A stretch of 64,000 nucleotides of DNA from Duganella rivi (GTDB lineage: Bacteria; Pseudomonadota; Gammaproteobacteria; Burkholderiales; Burkholderiaceae_D). Under the pieces are notes generated by a model. The model made no database searches, was not told where the DNA came from, and was given only the letters and a program-made list of their open reading frames with translations. The translations under genes and the position numbers were made by a program. The first letter of the stretch is position 1. Each line of letters opens with the position of its first letter. Shown in pieces: positions 1 through 11,693 of this stretch. Location of the stretch: contig NZ_WWCK01000001.1 in the NCBI RefSeq assembly GCF_009857435.1, positions 434,001 through 498,000 on the forward strand, read 5' to 3'.

Positions 1-120
1 CTCGATCAGGGAAATATTGGAACGGCTGACGCCGCTGCGCTCGGCCAGTGCCGCCAGCGACAGGCCGCGCGCATTGCGCAAGCTCAGTACACGGCGGGAT
101 ATGAGTTGATTGATGTCCAT
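1..120 (-). CDS. XRE-family transcriptional regulator, 5' part only
   Basis: The 40 visible codons begin MDINQLISRRVLSLRNARG and continue into a helix-turn-helix containing SLAALAERSGVSRSNISLIE, which fits the HTH_3/XRE fold (helix 2 LAALAERSG, recognition helix around SRSNISLIE). The gene runs off the left edge, so any effector domain (often a cupin in this family) cannot be seen. An in-frame ATG at 129 is also possible, but a TATAAT hexamer on the same strand (133-128) overlaps it, so the ATG at 120 fits better and the mRNA may be leaderless. It is divergent from the acetyltransferase gene and probably binds the dyad between them. Confidence 0.75.
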   Translation of the reverse strand, partial: MDINQLISRRVLSLRNARGLSLAALAERSGVSRSNISLIE

Positions 121-127
121 GAAATCC

Positions 128-150
128 ATTATACTGGATTTTTCATCCAG
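128..150. promoter_or_regulatory. Divergent promoter region with dyad CTGGAT-N5-ATCCAG
   Basis: CTGGAT (134-139) and ATCCAG (145-150) form a perfect inverted repeat. On the minus strand it lies directly upstream of TATAAT (133-128), so a protein bound there would cover the spacer of the regulator's promoter. It also lies just upstream of the plus-strand acetyltransferase start. Autoregulation by the XRE protein is inferred from position and symmetry only. Confidence 0.45.
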
Positions 151-163
151 AAAATAAGCCATC

Positions 164-613
164 ATGCCCATCGCCTTTGAAATGCCCGACCAGCCGGAAG
201 TGCACGCGCTGATCGCAGAACTCGATACTTACCTGCTGGCACTCTACCCGGCCGAGTCCGTGTACGCGCTGGACGTCAAGACGCTGCTGCAACCGAATAT
301 CCAGTTTGCCGTGGCGCGCGATGCGGAAGGTGCGGCGGTCGGCTGCGGCGCGGTGGTGTTGACGCCGGAGTATGGCGAGATCAAGCGCATGTATTTGCGT
401 CCGGCCGCGCGCGGCGCCGGCATGGCGGGTCAGTTGATGGGATTACTGGAGGAAACGGCACGCACCGCAGGCTGCCCGCAGCTGGTGCTGGAGACCGGCC
501 CGGAGAACCCGGAAGCGCTGGCCCTGTACGCGCGTCACGGCTTTGAACGCTGCGGGCCGTACGGGGATTACCCGGACGATCCGTTCAGCGTGTTCATGCA
601 GAAGAAACTCTAA
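164..613 (+). CDS. GNAT-family N-acetyltransferase
   Basis: This 149-aa protein has the length and layout of a single GNAT domain. The acetyl-CoA-binding motif A is visible as RMYLRPAARGAGMAGQLM (about residues 74-91, R-x-x-G-x-A/G type), followed by the motif B-like ALALYARHGFERCGPYG near the C-terminus. Such proteins move an acetyl group from acetyl-CoA to an amine; the substrate cannot be told from sequence. The ATG at 164 follows the short regulatory gap shared with the divergent XRE gene, which may control it. It converges on the DUF3141 gene, with only 7 bp between the stop codons. Confidence 0.85.
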   Translation: MPIAFEMPDQPEVHALIAELDTYLLALYPAESVYALDVKTLLQPNIQFAVARDAEGAAVGCGAVVLTPEYGEIKRMYLRPAARGAGMAGQLMGLLEETARTAGCPQLVLETGPENPEALALYARHGFERCGPYGDYPDDPFSVFMQKKL

Positions 614-620
614 GCCAACG

Positions 621-2843
621 CTAAGCGGCCGACGGCGCGCCCTTCTTCTTGCGCACCACCGCCAAGGTCGGCGCTTGCGGCCCGAAGATGGCCGCAATCC
701 GATCCAGCCGCGTGGCAGCCTCGCCGGTCAGCGTGCCGGTCGCGCCGGCCACCTGGCGCACGATGCCCAGCGCTTCCTGCCGCGCCTCCGGCGCTTCCGG
801 CAACAGCAGCGGCAAGTCGTTCAGCGCCGCCTCCTCGTTCACTTGCAGCATCAAGTACTGCTCGCGCAGGATTTTCTTCAGCGTGGTCACGTTCATAACC
901 TTGTTGTCCGAAGTGCGCAAGCGCAGCTGGCGGATCGCTGCAAAGGCACGCTCGTCGGCCGCGCTCATCTCCGGGCTGCGGAAGATGTACAGCAGGCCGC
1001 GAATAATGCCCTCGGTCACCCCCCCCTCCTTCGTGCGCAGCGCCAGCGCGGCGCGGTTGGCGTTGATGGCTGCCTCGCGCGCAATGTCGCGGCCGATGCG
1101 GCGCGGCTTGCCGCCGTCCGTGCTCAAGCCCACCAGCGCTTGCAGCACCGGCGAACCGTACACGCTGAGGAAGATATTTTCGGTGGCCTGGTCACGTGCA
1201 TCCCGGTAGCGATCCAGCGCCTCGACGATCTGCTTCGACCACGCCTCCTGCATTTGCAGGAACACGTTGTCCTTGCCCACCGGCCGGCGTTCCGCGCGCA
1301 CCTTCTCGGCCAGCGCCGGGATTTGATTCAGCAGCGGATTCTTGCTGGAGAACGCGGTGTAGCGCATGCGCAGCGGATGGGCTTCGCGCAGGCGCTCGGC
1401 ACTGGCCTCGGTCACCATGCTCTTCACCAGCGGGCTGGCAAAGGTTTGGTACAAGCCCTTGTTGATTTCCGACACCCGCGCCACGGTGGCGAAGCGGCGC
1501 TCGTCCTCAACGTCGTTGCCACCCAGTGCGCGCAGCGCATCGAGATTGCGGCGCTCGAAACGCATCACGTAATCGCCGGCCGCGAGGTCGCCGGAAGCGA
1601 TCTCGGCTTGCAGCATTTCCTCGTCTTTATCGAGGAACACCGCCTCGTACAAGCCGGGCGGCATGATGTCGATCATGTCCATGGCCGCCGTGAATTCTTC
1701 GTGCTCCTTGTTGGCCACCGAGGCCGACACAAAGATCCCCAAATGGCCTATGCTCTGGTGCATGGAATAGATGATGGTCTGGCCGCCGGCCACCAGCGCC
1801 GCGTCGTCCTCGTACAGATCCAGCACCCAGCCCAGCGCCTGCTGCGGCGGCGTAATGTCATCGCCCCACGAGCAGAACACCACGATCGGCGACTTCACGT
1901 TGCGCAGATCGATCCGATGTCCTGCACTGTCGAGCAGCGCCGCATCGCTGAGGCGGTTGCCAACGAATAGCGAGTCGGCGATGTACTGCATCTCACCCGC
2001 ATTCAACAGCACCGGGTTGCCCCACCATTTTTCAAACTCCAGGAAGCGCGGCGCCTCGGTATCGATCTTGGAGTAGACGTTGTAGTTCTTGCTCCAGAAG
2101 GTGTTGGACGGGTTCATCTTCTCAAAGTTGGCCACCAGTTGCGCACCGTCGAAAATGCCGTTGCCGAGATCACCGGCAAGCGCCGTCATCCACGTGCCGC
2201 CGAGAATGCCGCCGAGATAGCGCAAAGGATTCTTGCCGCGCACGCCAGCCCAGTACGACAGCGGCGCGCCGGCCAGCACCAGCGGCCCGACCAGGTCGGG
2301 ATTCAAAGCGCTGGTCATCATGATTTGCCAGCCGGCCTGGCAGTTGCCGATCAGCGCAGGCTTGCCGTCTGCTTCAGGATGCAGCTCGGCTACCTTGGCG
2401 ATGAACTGGGCTTCGGCGCGGCACACGTCTTCGATCGTCTGGCCCGGCACAGGATGCGGCAGGAAGCCGACGAAATAACACGGATGGCCGGCCTTCAGCA
2501 CCACGCCGATTTCGCTGTCATGCTTCATGCCGCCGATGCCGGGGCCATGGCCGGCGCGCGGGTCGAATACGATGAAGGGGCGCTTGGTCGGATCAGGCTG
2601 GATGCCGTCCGGCTGCAAGATGTGCAGCAAGCCGTAGTTGACGGGACGTTCGAGGTGACGGCCATCCATCACCACTTCAAACTGGAAAGTCAGGACGTGG
2701 GGCGCGGTCTGTTCGGCGCGGTGGTTGCGCTCGTCGCCGCGTTCACGCAGCACGTCCATGAACAAGATCGAGCGCTGGGCAGCGTCGATCCAGTAGTCGG
2801 TTGCCTGCTGGGCAAGGTTGAAGGGATTACTGAACCAATTCAC
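621..2843 (-). CDS. DUF3141 protein, PHA-synthase-like alpha/beta hydrolase
   Basis: The 740-aa product resembles the DUF3141 family, which is related to poly(3-hydroxyalkanoate) synthases. A nucleophile elbow IGNCQAGW (Cys about residue 168) has the G-x-C-x-x-G form seen in PhaC-type enzymes, and FDPRAGHGPGIGG precedes it. Later segments SPIVVFCSWGDDITPP and SIGHLGIF are good places for the catalytic Asp and His. A GTG at 2843 is chosen because GGAGG sits five bases upstream; an ORF start further upstream lacks such a site. The C-terminal ~350 residues are not assigned to a fold. Substrate and role are unknown. It is transcribed toward the GNAT gene as a single unit. Confidence 0.75.
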   Translation of the reverse strand: MNWFSNPFNLAQQATDYWIDAAQRSILFMDVLRERGDERNHRAEQTAPHVLTFQFEVVMDGRHLERPVNYGLLHILQPDGIQPDPTKRPFIVFDPRAGHGPGIGGMKHDSEIGVVLKAGHPCYFVGFLPHPVPGQTIEDVCRAEAQFIAKVAELHPEADGKPALIGNCQAGWQIMMTSALNPDLVGPLVLAGAPLSYWAGVRGKNPLRYLGGILGGTWMTALAGDLGNGIFDGAQLVANFEKMNPSNTFWSKNYNVYSKIDTEAPRFLEFEKWWGNPVLLNAGEMQYIADSLFVGNRLSDAALLDSAGHRIDLRNVKSPIVVFCSWGDDITPPQQALGWVLDLYEDDAALVAGGQTIIYSMHQSIGHLGIFVSASVANKEHEEFTAAMDMIDIMPPGLYEAVFLDKDEEMLQAEIASGDLAAGDYVMRFERRNLDALRALGGNDVEDERRFATVARVSEINKGLYQTFASPLVKSMVTEASAERLREAHPLRMRYTAFSSKNPLLNQIPALAEKVRAERRPVGKDNVFLQMQEAWSKQIVEALDRYRDARDQATENIFLSVYGSPVLQALVGLSTDGGKPRRIGRDIAREAAINANRAALALRTKEGGVTEGIIRGLLYIFRSPEMSAADERAFAAIRQLRLRTSDNKVMNVTTLKKILREQYLMLQVNEEAALNDLPLLLPEAPEARQEALGIVRQVAGATGTLTGEAATRLDRIAAIFGPQAPTLAVVRKKKGAPSAA

Positions 2844-2910
2844 GTGATCCTCCGATGCGTTTATGTTGCCACGCACAAAAGTACCCCAGACCCAATGAAA
2901 ACGCAAATGA

Positions 2911-2935
2911 AAAAGCCGCCTGACAGGCGGCTTTC
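2911..2935 (-). terminator. Intrinsic terminator downstream of typA
   Basis: A 9-bp stem (AAGCCGCCT at 2913-2921, AGGCGGCTT at 2925-2933) with a 3-nt loop is followed on the minus strand by a run of T. It closes the rimP-to-typA transcription unit, about 80 bp past the typA stop. Confidence 0.8.
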
Positions 2936-2953
2936 TACCCCTCCACCGTAAGA

Positions 2954-2983
2954 GGGGTCTGACCCCGTACGGGGTCAGACCCC
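2954..2983. repeat. Dispersed 30-bp perfect palindrome, copy 1
   Basis: The half-sequence GGGGTCTGACCCCGT is followed by its exact reverse complement. The same 28-bp core occurs at 11590-11619 and 45370-45399. This copy sits between the typA stop and its terminator and lacks the flanking block shared by the other two. It looks like a REP-like intergenic repeat; a role as an extra transcription stop or mRNA 3' end is inference. Confidence 0.8.
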
Positions 2984-3011
2984 GCAGCGGATCGTATTGC
3001 GGGTTTAGCGC

Positions 3012-4847
3012 TTATGCGCCTTCGCGGGAAGCTTTTTTACGCTCGTGCTCTTTCAGGAAGCGCTTGCGCAGACGGATCGATTTCGGGGTGATTTCCACCA
3101 GTTCGTCGTCTTCGATGAACTCAACCGCGTATTCCAGCGACATGTTGATTGGTGGGACCAGGCGCACTGCCTCGTCGGTGCCCGAAGCACGCACGTTGGT
3201 CAGCTGCTTGCCCTTGATCGGGTTCACTACCAGGTCGTTGTCGCGCGAGTGGATACCGATGATCATGCCTTCGTACACCGGGGTGTTGTGCTCGACGAAC
3301 ATACGGCCGCGGTCTTGCAGTTTCCACAGGGCGTAAGCAACAGCGGCGCCGTCGTCTTGCGAGATCAGCACGCCGTTACGACGGCCGGCCAGTTCGCCTT
3401 TCGAGGTATCGACTGGAGCGTAGGCGTCAAACACGTGCGACATCAGGCCGGTACCACGGGTCAGGGTCATGAACTCGCCCTGGAAGCCGATCAGGCCACG
3501 GGCTGGAATACGGTATTCCAGACGCACACGGCCTTTGCCGTCCGATTCCATGTTTTGCAGGTCGCCACGACGACGGCCCAGTTCTTCCATGACGCCGCCC
3601 TGGTTGGCTTCTTCCACGTCAACCGACAGCATTTCGTACGGCTCTTCACGCACGCCATCAACCATCTTGAACACCACGCGTGGACGCGACACGGCCAGCT
3701 CGAAGCCTTCGCGACGCATGTTTTCGATCAGAATGGTCAGGTGCAGCTCACCACGGCCCGACACTTCAAAGATGGTGTCGTCGTCGGTTGGCAGCACGCG
3801 CAGCGCCACGTTCGATTTCAGTTCCTTGTCCAGACGGTCGCGCAGTTGGCGCGAGGTCACGAACTTGCCTTCGCGGCCAGCCAGCGGCGAGGTGTTGACC
3901 ATGAAGTTCATGGTCAGGGTTGGTTCGTCGACGGTCAGCATCGGCAGCGCTTCCGGGGTGTCCGGTGCGCACACGGTCGAGCCGATACCGATTTCTTCGA
4001 TACCGTTGATCAGGATAATGTCGCCGGCAACCGCTTCGTCCACCAGCACGCGCTCCAGGCCCTTGAAGTTCAGCACCTGGTTGATGCGGCCTTTGGTCGG
4101 GGTGTCGCCAGGGCCGTTCAGGAACACGACGTCCTGGCCAGCGCGCACGCGACCACGCGACACGCGGCCGATACCAATTTTACCCACGTAGGACGAGTAG
4201 TCCAGCGAGGTGATTTGCATTTGCAGCGGGCCGTCTGGATTGTCGTCACGGACTGGCACGTATTTCAGGATCGCGTCGAACAGTGGCTTCATGTCGCCGC
4301 CGCGCACGGACTCGTCCATGCCAGCGTAGCCGTTCAGGCCCGATGCGTACACGATAGGGAAGTCCAGCTGCTCGTCGGTTGCGCCCAGTTTGTCGAACAG
4401 TTCGAAGGTCTGGTTGATGGCCCAGTCAGCGCGTGCGCCTGGACGGTCGATCTTGTTCACCACCACGATAGGCTTCAGGCCCAGGGCCAGTGCTTTACGG
4501 GTCACGAAACGGGTCTGTGGCATCGGCCCTTCTTGGGCATCCACCAGCAGCAGAACCGAGTCCACCATCGACAGAACACGTTCCACTTCGCCGCCGAAGT
4601 CGGCGTGGCCTGGGGTGTCAACGATGTTGATGTGGGTGCCTTCGTACTCAACTGCGCAATTCTTCGACAGAATCGTAATGCCGCGCTCTTTTTCGAGGTC
4701 GTTCGAGTCCATCACGCGGGTATCAACCGCTTGGTTTTCGCGGAAGGTGCCGGACTGGCGCAGCAGTTGGTCAACCAGGGTGGTTTTACCGTGGTCAACG
4801 TGGGCGATGATTGCAATATTGCGAATTGCGCGTTTAGTATTAGACAT
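3012..4847 (-). CDS. typA: Ribosome-associated translational GTPase TypA/BipA
   Basis: TypA is an EF-G-like GTPase that acts in ribosome assembly and stress adaptation. The 611-aa protein has the expected family length. G motifs are in order: AHVDHGKT (G1), RGITI (G2), DTPGHADF (G3) and NKID (G4), then the EF-G-like domains and the TypA C-terminal domain containing [20 protein letters not shown]. The start at 4847 gives the conserved N-terminus [20 protein letters not shown]; the open frame extends 16 codons further but is not needed. No good Shine-Dalgarno is seen. It lies 90 bp after truB in the rimP operon direction and also has its own extended -10 promoter. Confidence 0.97.
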   Translation of the reverse strand: MSNTKRAIRNIAIIAHVDHGKTTLVDQLLRQSGTFRENQAVDTRVMDSNDLEKERGITILSKNCAVEYEGTHINIVDTPGHADFGGEVERVLSMVDSVLLLVDAQEGPMPQTRFVTRKALALGLKPIVVVNKIDRPGARADWAINQTFELFDKLGATDEQLDFPIVYASGLNGYAGMDESVRGGDMKPLFDAILKYVPVRDDNPDGPLQMQITSLDYSSYVGKIGIGRVSRGRVRAGQDVVFLNGPGDTPTKGRINQVLNFKGLERVLVDEAVAGDIILINGIEEIGIGSTVCAPDTPEALPMLTVDEPTLTMNFMVNTSPLAGREGKFVTSRQLRDRLDKELKSNVALRVLPTDDDTIFEVSGRGELHLTILIENMRREGFELAVSRPRVVFKMVDGVREEPYEMLSVDVEEANQGGVMEELGRRRGDLQNMESDGKGRVRLEYRIPARGLIGFQGEFMTLTRGTGLMSHVFDAYAPVDTSKGELAGRRNGVLISQDDGAAVAYALWKLQDRGRMFVEHNTPVYEGMIIGIHSRDNDLVVNPIKGKQLTNVRASGTDEAVRLVPPINMSLEYAVEFIEDDELVEITPKSIRLRKRFLKEHERKKASREGA

Positions 4848-4905
4848 GGTTGTATATGTGCGGAAAAACTGCGAGTGAGTACCTTCGAGGTACACGAAGC
4901 CCTCT

Positions 4906-4914
4906 AGTATAGCA
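4906..4914 (-). promoter_or_regulatory. Extended -10 promoter for typA
   Basis: On the minus strand TG-C-TATACT (4914-4906) lies in the truB-typA gap, giving a predicted start near 4899 and a ~50-nt leader. No clear -35 is seen, which is tolerable for an extended -10. It would let typA be expressed independently of the upstream operon. Confidence 0.45.
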
Positions 4915-4937
4915 TGTTGCGATGCAACTCTATCGCT

Positions 4938-5863
4938 TTATTGCTGGCTAAATGCGATTAAACGTTCGGGCGCCAGAATGCTGTATTCGCCAAGGATGGC
5001 GGTGCCCAGCAATTTGTCGTCGAGATACACGCGCACCCTGCCCTGCTCCTGCGGCACGGTGATGGTTGGCTCCTTGCCCAATGGCAGGCGCTGGCCGTTC
5101 AGGAAGCGCTTTGCCAGCTCGGCATTCAGCTGCACTGCCGGGAAGCTGGACAGCAAAGCATCGACCGGCGACAGCAGCGACAGCGGCGCTTCGTGCGCCA
5201 CCAGCGCGTCCAGCGTAATCATGTGCTCGCTGGTCAGCGCGCCGACTTGGGTGCGGCGCAGTGCGTTCAGGTGCGCGCCGCAACCGAGCGCTTCGCCGAT
5301 GTCCTGGCCCAGCACGCGGATGTAGGTGCCCTTGCTGCAGGTGACCGACAGCTTCAGGAACGGCGCTTCATACGAAATCAATTCCAACTGGTGGATGATG
5401 ACGTTGCGCGCTTCGCGTTCCAGCGTGATGCCGGCACGCGCGTATTCGTACAGCGGCTTACCATCGCGCTTCAGGGCCGAATACATCGGCGGCACTTGTG
5501 CGATCGGACCGCGGAATTTCTCCAGCACGACGTGGATCTGCTCCAGCGTGACGTTGACTTCGCGCGTATCCACCACTTCGCCCTCGGTGTCGCCGGTATC
5601 GGTGGTCTGGCCGAGGTGGACGATGGTTTCGTAAGTCTTGTCGGCTTCCAGCAAGTCCTGCGAGAACTTGGTGGCCTCGCCAAAGCACAGCGGCAGCAAG
5701 CCGGTGGCGAACGGGTCGAGGGTGCCGGTGTGGCCGGCCTTCTTGGCGTTCAGCACGCGCTTGGCCTTGATCAGTGCGTCATTGCTCGAAAAGCCGACCG
5801 GCTTGTCGAGCAACAGCACGCCGTCCACCAGATCGCGGACGCGCTTGGTACGAGCTTGATTCA

Positions 5864-5864
<1 letters not shown>
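4938..5864 (-). CDS. truB: tRNA pseudouridine(55) synthase TruB
   Basis: TruB converts U55 in the T-loop of tRNAs to pseudouridine. The 308-aa protein carries the family motif [19 protein letters not shown] with the catalytic Asp at about residue 50, KxTYxTIVHLG-like sequence after it, and [24 protein letters not shown] later. A PUA-like C-terminal segment completes it. Its ATG shares one base with the rbfA stop (TAATG), so the two are probably translationally coupled. It is the fifth gene of the rimP operon. Confidence 0.97.
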
Positions 5865-6340
<476 letters not shown>

Positions 6341-9217
6341 TTACAGGGTACGCGCGATTTCCTGCACTTCGAACACTTCCAGCGAGTCACCCACCTGGAT
6401 GTCGTTGTAAGCCTTCAGCGACAGGCCGCACTCCAGACCGGCGCGTACTTCTTTCGCATCGTCCTTGAAGCGTTTGAGCGAGTCGATCTCGCCAGTCCAG
6501 ACCACGATGTTGTTGCGCAGCAGGCGAACCGACGAGGTACGCTTGACCACACCATCGGTAACCAGGCAGCCGGCAATCGCGCCGACTTTGGACACCAGGA
6601 TAACCTGACGTACTTCCACCTGGCCCGTGACGGTTTCGCGTTTCTCTGGCGCCAGCATGCCGGACAGTGCTGCTTTCACCTCTTCGATCGCGTCGTAGAT
6701 GATGTTGTAGTAGCGGATGTCCACGCCGTTCGACTCGGCCAACTTGCGCGCCTGTGCATCAGCACGGGCGTTAAAGCCGATGATGACTGCTTTCGAAGCG
6801 ACTGCCAGGTTGACGTCCGATTCGGTGATGCCACCGACTGCGGCGTGCACAACTTGTACGCGCACTTCCGAGGTCGACAGTTTCTGCAGCGAGCCCACCA
6901 GCGCTTCCTGCGAACCTTGCACGTCGGTCTTGATGATCAGCGGCAGGTTCTTCACTTCGCCTTCGGCCATCTGGTCGAACATGTTTTCCAGCTTCGCAGC
7001 TTGCTGTTTCGCCAGTTTCACGTCGCGGAACTTACCTTGACGGAACAGGCCGATCTCACGGGCTTTACGCTCGTCCGCCATGACCATGACTTCTTCACCG
7101 GCTTGCGGCACTTCGGTCAGGCCTTGAATCTCGACCGGGATCGATGGACCGGCTTCGTTGATCGGCTTGCCGTTTTCGTCCAGCATTGCACGAACACGGC
7201 CGTAGGACGAACCTGCCAGCACCACGTCGCCGCGCTTCAGCGTACCCGACTGAACCAGGATGGTGGCCACTGGGCCCTTACCTTTGTCCAGGCGGCCTTC
7301 AACCACCAGGCCGCGTGCCGGTGCGTCCACCGGTGCTTTCAGTTCCAGCACTTCAGCTTGCAGCAGCACTTGCTCCAGCAGGTTGTCGATACCTTCGCCG
7401 GTCTTGGCCGATACCGGCACGAATGGCGATTCGCCACCGTATTCTTCCGGCACCACGCTCTCGGCAACCAGCTCTTGCGTTACACGGTCCACGTTGCCGC
7501 CCGGTTTATCGATCTTATTGATCGCCACCACCAGAGGTACGCCAGCCGCTTTCGCGTGAGCGATAGCTTCTTTGGTCTGCGGCATCACGCCGTCGTCGGC
7601 TGCCACCACCAGAATAACGATGTCGGTTGCTTTCGCACCGCGGGCACGCATTGCCGTAAAGGCTTCGTGACCTGGCGTATCCAGGAAGGTGATGATGCCG
7701 CGCGGGGTCTCCACGTGGTAAGCACCGATGTGCTGGGTAATGCCGCCAGCTTCGCCCGACGCCACTTTGGCGCGGCGGATGTAGTCCAGCAGCGAGGTTT
7801 TACCGTGGTCAACGTGGCCCATGACGGTAACCACCGGCGCGCGCGGCAGCGACTCGAAGTGCGCGTGCTCGCCCTGGTCGGCCAGAATGGCTTCTGGATC
7901 GTCGATCTCGGCAGCGAACGCCTTGTGGCCCATTTCTTCCACCACGATCATGGCGGTTTCCTGGTCCAGCACCTGGTTGATGGTGCACATCTGGCCCAGC
8001 TTCATGAGCTGCTTGATCACCTCGGATGCCTTGACGGACATCTTGTGCGCCAGTTCAGCAACAGTGATGGTTTCAGGAACGTGCACGTCCTTGACGATGG
8101 CTTCGGTCGGCGCCTGGAAGTTGCTTTCACGCTCTTCCGATTGCTGATGGCGACGACCGCCCTTGCCACCGCGCCAGCTGTCGCGGCCGGTGCTTGCGCC
8201 AGCGCCGGCGTTGCCGCCACGGCCTTTGCCACCGCCCGGCGCGCCGCGCTTCTTGGCGTCATCCTGCCAGGTCGACGAGACGTTGGCCGACTTGATCGAC
8301 TTCTTGTCTGCGCCGCCGGCGGCTGGCTTCTTGTCATCTTTCTTGTCACCGGCCTTGGCTGCGTTGGCAGCGGTAGCTGGCTTGTGCAGCGTGCCTTCGG
8401 CAACCTTAGGCTTGACCGGTGCAGGCGCAGGCTCAGGCGCTTTGATGGCGCGGCGTGGCGCATTCATCATGGCCTTGATCTGCGCGACTTCGTCGGCCAC
8501 GGCCTGGCGTGCGCGCTCGGTGGCAGCAGCTTGTTCAGCGGCTTCCTTGGCAGCGGCAGCGGCCTTCTTCTTGGCTTCTTCAGCAGCAGCTTTTTTCTTC
8601 GCGTCTTCAGCAGCGGTGTCCGCAGCAGGCGCAGCCGAAGTAGCAGGCGCAGCGGCAGCAGCGGCCTTGGCGGCAGCAGCTTTCTTCGCTTCTTCTTCAG
8701 CTTCCTTCTTGGCGGCGGCTTCAGCTTCAGCGGTGGCCTTGGCCTGGGCGGCCTTGTCGGCTTCCAGCTTGGCCAGGCGCTCCTGCTTCTCGCGCAGTTC
8801 CGCTTCCTGACGTGCGATCAGTTCCGCTTGTTTGCGGGCTTCTTCCTCGCGGCGAGCGACTTCAGCCGCGTCGATCACCGGCGCTGCCGGGGCGGCAGGC
8901 GTGGTGGTCAGCGGTTCGTCGCGCTGCACGAAGGTACGCGTTTTCTTGACGGCGACCTGGATGGTGCGGGCCTTGCCATTGGCGTCGGCCTGCTTGATCT
9001 CGGTGGTTTCCTTGCGCGTCAGCGTAATTTTCTTCTTCTCTTCAGCACCAGCGCCGTGGGTGCGGCGCAGGTGGTCGAGCAGCTTATCCTTATCCTCTTT
9101 CGACAATGGATCTGACGCCGAACTTTTCTCGACGCCGGCAGAACGCAGCTGCGTCAGCAGCAAATCTGCAGGCATCTTCAGTTCGGTGGCAAATTGGGCT
9201 ACGTTGTTACTCGCCAT
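6341..9217 (-). CDS. infB: Translation initiation factor IF-2
   Basis: IF-2 is the GTPase that positions initiator tRNA on the 30S subunit. The 958-aa protein begins with an IF2-N domain ([20 protein letters not shown]), then a long Ala/Lys/Glu-rich, probably helical segment (about residues 90-330), a Gly/Arg patch with [14 protein letters not shown] and a second IF2-N-like domain. The G domain follows from about residue 465 with [22 protein letters not shown] and NKIDKPGG, then domains II-IV ending [12 protein letters not shown]. The low-complexity linker varies widely in this family. It follows nusA by 46 bp. Confidence 0.98.
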   Translation of the reverse strand: MASNNVAQFATELKMPADLLLTQLRSAGVEKSSASDPLSKEDKDKLLDHLRRTHGAGAEEKKKITLTRKETTEIKQADANGKARTIQVAVKKTRTFVQRDEPLTTTPAAPAAPVIDAAEVARREEEARKQAELIARQEAELREKQERLAKLEADKAAQAKATAEAEAAAKKEAEEEAKKAAAAKAAAAAAPATSAAPAADTAAEDAKKKAAAEEAKKKAAAAAKEAAEQAAATERARQAVADEVAQIKAMMNAPRRAIKAPEPAPAPVKPKVAEGTLHKPATAANAAKAGDKKDDKKPAAGGADKKSIKSANVSSTWQDDAKKRGAPGGGKGRGGNAGAGASTGRDSWRGGKGGRRHQQSEERESNFQAPTEAIVKDVHVPETITVAELAHKMSVKASEVIKQLMKLGQMCTINQVLDQETAMIVVEEMGHKAFAAEIDDPEAILADQGEHAHFESLPRAPVVTVMGHVDHGKTSLLDYIRRAKVASGEAGGITQHIGAYHVETPRGIITFLDTPGHEAFTAMRARGAKATDIVILVVAADDGVMPQTKEAIAHAKAAGVPLVVAINKIDKPGGNVDRVTQELVAESVVPEEYGGESPFVPVSAKTGEGIDNLLEQVLLQAEVLELKAPVDAPARGLVVEGRLDKGKGPVATILVQSGTLKRGDVVLAGSSYGRVRAMLDENGKPINEAGPSIPVEIQGLTEVPQAGEEVMVMADERKAREIGLFRQGKFRDVKLAKQQAAKLENMFDQMAEGEVKNLPLIIKTDVQGSQEALVGSLQKLSTSEVRVQVVHAAVGGITESDVNLAVASKAVIIGFNARADAQARKLAESNGVDIRYYNIIYDAIEEVKAALSGMLAPEKRETVTGQVEVRQVILVSKVGAIAGCLVTDGVVKRTSSVRLLRNNIVVWTGEIDSLKRFKDDAKEVRAGLECGLSLKAYNDIQVGDSLEVFEVQEIARTL

Positions 9218-9263
9218 TCAGTCCTCTTTTCTATGTGTCGCGGAGATGATAAAGATACTCAAA

Positions 9264-11314
<2,051 letters not shown>

Positions 11315-11379
11315 GAAAATTCTCCAGTTCAAGACCTGTTTATGCGCGGCATAAAACAAGCCTGTTAAAACGGTTCAAC

Positions 11380-11404
11380 AAAAAAAAAAATGGGCATCTG
11401 CCCA
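11380..11404 (-). terminator. Intrinsic terminator between promoter and rimP
   Basis: TGGGCA / TGCCCA (11404-11399 and 11396-11391) with a 2-nt loop is followed on the minus strand by eleven T. It lies 66 bp upstream of the rimP start codon, downstream of a good promoter, so full operon transcription must pass it. Confidence 0.8.
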
Positions 11405-11471
11405 TCTTCTTAAAACACCTAGCCAGATGAAGAGTTCCCGGTGTTTCAGTGCACTTGGAACTTTTACTAGG
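11380..11471 (-). ncRNA. Structured leader/attenuator or small RNA upstream of rimP-nusA
   Basis: The minus strand predicts a ~92-nt RNA starting near 11471. Its 5' end CCTAG pairs with CTAGG at 11422-11418, enclosing a ~9-bp stem (GGAACTTTT at 11457-11465 with AAGAGTTCC at 11430-11438, one G-U pair, + strand coordinates). It ends in a terminator at 11404-11380. CATCTG (11429-11424) can pair with CAGATG (11400-11395), which spans the terminator loop, so an alternative fold could block termination. Position in front of rimP suggests transcription attenuation, possibly sensing NusA; a free small RNA is the alternative. A rimP leader has been described in other proteobacteria, but I cannot say this is the same RNA. 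Confidence 0.55.
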
Positions 11472-11477
11472 CTAGAT

Positions 11478-11506
11478 ATTATAACCTTATATGATCTGCG
11501 CTGCAA
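11478..11506 (-). promoter_or_regulatory. Sigma-70 promoter for the rimP leader RNA and operon
   Basis: Minus-strand TTGCAG (11506-11501), a 17-bp spacer and TATAAT (11483-11478) form a near-consensus promoter. The predicted start, near 11471, falls exactly at the first base of the folded leader. The rest of the 379-bp gap between rimP and rluB holds a palindromic repeat and its flank (11558-11619) and nothing else I recognise. Confidence 0.7.
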
Positions 11507-11557
11507 TGCCGCACGGGCGGCATGACAGGCTTACAACAAGGTCAAAAGACACCTGAA

Positions 11558-11619
11558 GGCACCAACCCAACCCGCACACCGTTTGCTTCAGGGTCTGACC
11601 CCGTACGGGGTCAGACCCT
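11558..11619. repeat. Dispersed palindrome with conserved flank, copy 2
   Basis: A 24-nt block starting GGCACCAACCCAACCCGC (11558-11581), an 8-nt variable spacer and a 30-bp perfect palindrome (11590-11619) are arranged exactly as in the copy at 45338-45399. It lies downstream of the rluB stop. The ordered block, spacer and palindrome indicate a defined repetitive unit rather than a chance hairpin. Confidence 0.8.
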
Positions 11620-11693
11620 TTCGTTCGGGGTGCTTGTCAGGGTGCGAGGCGAGGCGTCAACGGCTACGCATCCTTAGTACCCCGCCACACCGC

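Noticed and set aside
543-1970. Long plus-strand open frame opposite the DUF3141 gene
   Set aside because: It is the antisense shadow of a GC-rich coding gene: Arg/His/Gln-rich, no recognisable domain, and it overlaps both the GNAT gene end and DUF3141.
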